A DNA stretch of 64,000 nucleotides from Loripinus fragilis (taxonomy: Eukaryota > Mollusca > Bivalvia > Lucinida > Lucinidae): contig OZ026524.1 in the NCBI GenBank assembly GCA_964019695.1, positions 23,891,656 through 23,955,655 on the forward strand, in the 5' to 3' direction. The notes under the pieces were generated by a model. That model saw only the letters and a list, made by a program, of their open reading frames with translations, did not search any database and was not told the origin of the DNA. A program made the position numbers and the translations under genes. Below, piece after piece: positions 61,840 through 64,000 of this stretch (position 1 is its first letter; each line of letters opens with the position of its first letter).

Positions 61840-62620
61840 AACTCACACATGGAGCAGTGAGTAAAGAACTTGAATATAGACAGAAATACTCACGCGTTGA
61901 GCAGTGAGGAAAATAGCTGGAATATAGACAGAAATACTCACACAAGGAGCCGTGAGGAAAAGAACTGGAATATAGACAGAAATACTCACACAAGGAGCAG
62001 TGAGGAAAATAACTGGAATATAGACAGGAATACTCACACATGGAGCAGTGAGGAAAAGAATTTGAATATATACAAAAATACTCACACATGGAGCAGTGAG
62101 GAAAAAAATAGAATATAGACAGAAAATCTCACACAAGGAGCAGTAGGGTAAGAACCGGAATATAAACAGAAATACTCACACATGGAGCAGTGAGGAAAAG
62201 AACTAGAATATAGACAGAAATACTCGCACATGGAGTGGTGAGGAAAATAACTGGAATATAGACAGGAATACTCACATAAGGAGCAGTCAGGAAAAGACTT
62301 GGAACATATACAGAAAAACTCACACATGGAGCAGTGAGGAAAGAACTTGAATATAGACAGAAATACTCACGCGTTGAGCAGTGAGGAAAATAGCTGGAAT
62401 ATAGACAGAAATACTCACACAAGGAGCCGTGAGGAAAAGAACTGGAATATAGACAGAAATACTCACACAAGGAGCAGTGAGGAAAATAACTGGAATATAG
62501 ACAGGAATACTCACACATGGAGCAGTGAGGAAAAGAATTGGAATATATACAAAAATACTCACACATGGAGCAGTGAGGAAAAAAATAGAATATAGACAGA
62601 AAATCTCACACAAGGAGCAG
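61840..62620. repeat. 477-bp direct duplication in the 48-bp array
   Basis: The segment at 61843-62136 recurs at 62320-62613 with the same variants (CACGCGTTGAGCAGTGAGG, AAATAGCTGG, AAAAAATAGAATATAGAC, GGAGCAGTAGGGTAAG). 477 is ten units minus 3 bp. Confidence 0.85.
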
Positions 62621-64000
62621 TAGGGTAAGAACCGGAATATAAACAGAAATACTCACACATGGAGCAGTGAGGAAAAGAACTAGACTATAGACAGAAATAC
62701 TCGCACATGGAGTGGTGAGGAAAAGAACCAGAATATAGATAGAAATACTCACACATGGATCAGTGAGGAAAATAACTAGAATATAGACAGAAATACTCAC
62801 ATATGGAGCGTAAAGGAATAACCGAAACATAGATAGAAATACTCACACATGAAGTGGTTAGGAAAAGAACTAGAAAATAGACAGAAATACTCACATATGG
62901 AGCGTGAAGGAAAATAACCGAAACATAGATAGAAAAACTCACACATGAAGTGGTTAGGAAAAGAACTGGCATATAGACAGAAATACTCAAACAAGAAGCA
63001 GTGAAGAAAAAAATAGACAGAAATAAAAACACATGAAGTGGTGAGGAAAAAATCTGAAATATAGACAGAAATTCCCACACATGAAGTGGTGAGGAAAAGA
63101 ACTGGAATATAGACAGAAGTACTCACACAAAGAGCAGTGAGGAAAATAACGGGAATATAGAACGAAATACTCACACATGGAGCAGTGAGGAAAAGAACGG
63201 GAATATAGACAGAAATACTCACACAAGGAGCCGTGAGGAAAAGAACTGGAATATAGACAGAAATACTCACACATGAAGTGGTAAGAAAAGAACTGGAATA
63301 TAGACAGAAATACTCACACGTGGAGTGGTGAGGAAAAGAACTGGAATATAGACATAAATACTCACACATGAAGTGGTTAGGAAAATACGTGGAATATAGA
63401 CAGAAATACTCACACAAGGAGCAGTGAGGAAAATAACGGAAATATAGAACGAAATACTCACACATGGAGCAGTGAGGAAAAGAACCTGAATATAGACTGA
63501 AATACTCACACAAGGAGCCATGAGGTAAAAAACTGGAATATAGACAGAAATACTCACACATGAAGTGGTAAGGAAAAGAACTGGAATATAGACAGAAATA
63601 ATCACACATGGAGTGGTGAGGTAAATAACTGGAATATAGACAGAAATACTTACACAAGAAGCAGTGAAGAAAAGAACTGGAATATAGACAAAAATACTCA
63701 CACATCGAGTGATGACGAAAAGAACTTGAATATTGACTGAAATTCTCACACATGGAGTTGTAAGAAAAAGAACTGGAAATAGACAGAAATACTCACACAT
63801 GAAGTGGTAAGGAAAAGAACTGGAATATAGACAGAAATACTCACACATGGAGTGGTGAGGTAAATAACTGGATGACAGAAATACTCACACAAGAAGCAGT
63901 GAAGAAAAGAACTGGAATACAGACAGAAATACTCACACATGGAGTGGCGACGAAAAGAACTTGAATATTGACTGAAATTCTCACACATGGAGTTGTAAGA

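Larger units (their letters stand above)
42918..64000. repeat. 48-bp minisatellite, more than 21 kb, extends beyond the window
   Basis: Around 440 units with consensus ACTCACACATGGAGCAGTGA-GGAAAAGAACTGGAATATAG-ACAGAAAT. Recurrent variants are ATGAAGTGGTGAGG, CAAGGAGCAGTGAGG, AAATAACTGG and GAAATGCTCAC, with few indels. Higher-order copies occur at several scales. Because 48 is a multiple of three, the minus strand is open over hundreds of codons in two overlapping frames (about 54416-56542, for example), one giving MCEYFCLYSSSFPHCS-type and the other CVSISVYIPVLFLTAP-type 16-residue repeats. Small indels switch frames at many points. No signal, domain or splice context supports a protein, so it is annotated as satellite DNA. 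Confidence 0.97.

Noticed and set aside
43129..63988. Cysteine-rich 16-residue repeat proteins in the 48-bp array
   Set aside because: Two overlapping phases are equally open, and phase switches occur at small indels. There is no signal peptide context, splice pattern or non-repeat domain.

Overview
This is eukaryotic, AT-rich, gene-poor DNA built almost entirely from transposable-element debris and tandem repeats. No host protein-coding gene, rRNA or functional tRNA could be supported. The decayed reverse transcriptase at 35.3-36.7 kb, the LINE with an SGNH-hydrolase domain, the tRNA-headed SINE fragments and the many MITE-like elements are the mixture I associate with bivalve mollusc genomes. 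Bivalve is an inference from family resemblance, not from a marker gene.

Layout. 0.9-3.7 kb: a decayed minus-strand LINE keeping its 5' part (SGNH domain, then endonuclease) but no reverse transcriptase. 4-11.7 kb: unique AT-rich DNA with a SINE head, a 1.1 kb TIR element (6172-7307), two copies of a retroelement 3' tail and a diverged inverted-repeat element. 11.7-31.3 kb: a large palindrome-like structure made of a unique flank (11747-12375) and its inverted copy (28408-29037), 51-bp satellite arrays in opposite orientations, a block of 2351-bp tandem repeats between them, and a third 51-bp array beyond the right arm. 31.3-42.9 kb: a retroelement tail with a (TC)n tract, a 2.7 kb element with 127-bp TIRs (32128-34845), a Penelope-like retroelement inserted into a degenerate ~150-bp tandem repeat, a 37-bp minisatellite split by a MITE, and a 5'-truncated LINE end. 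42.9-64 kb: one continuous 48-bp minisatellite of more than 21 kb with higher-order structure, running off the window.

Main interpretation. The two large satellites appear to have been born inside transposable elements. The 51-bp unit is the A-box/anticodon-arm part of a tRNA-derived SINE without its B box; one terminal copy at 31.26-31.31 kb still has the B box. The 48-bp unit starts inside the same retroelement 3' tail that occurs, unamplified, at four other places in the window. The 2351-bp repeats share one fixed end and are truncated at the other, as expected of reverse-transcribed copies. Because 51 and 48 are multiples of three, both satellites give long open frames, sometimes in two frames at once; these are not treated as genes.
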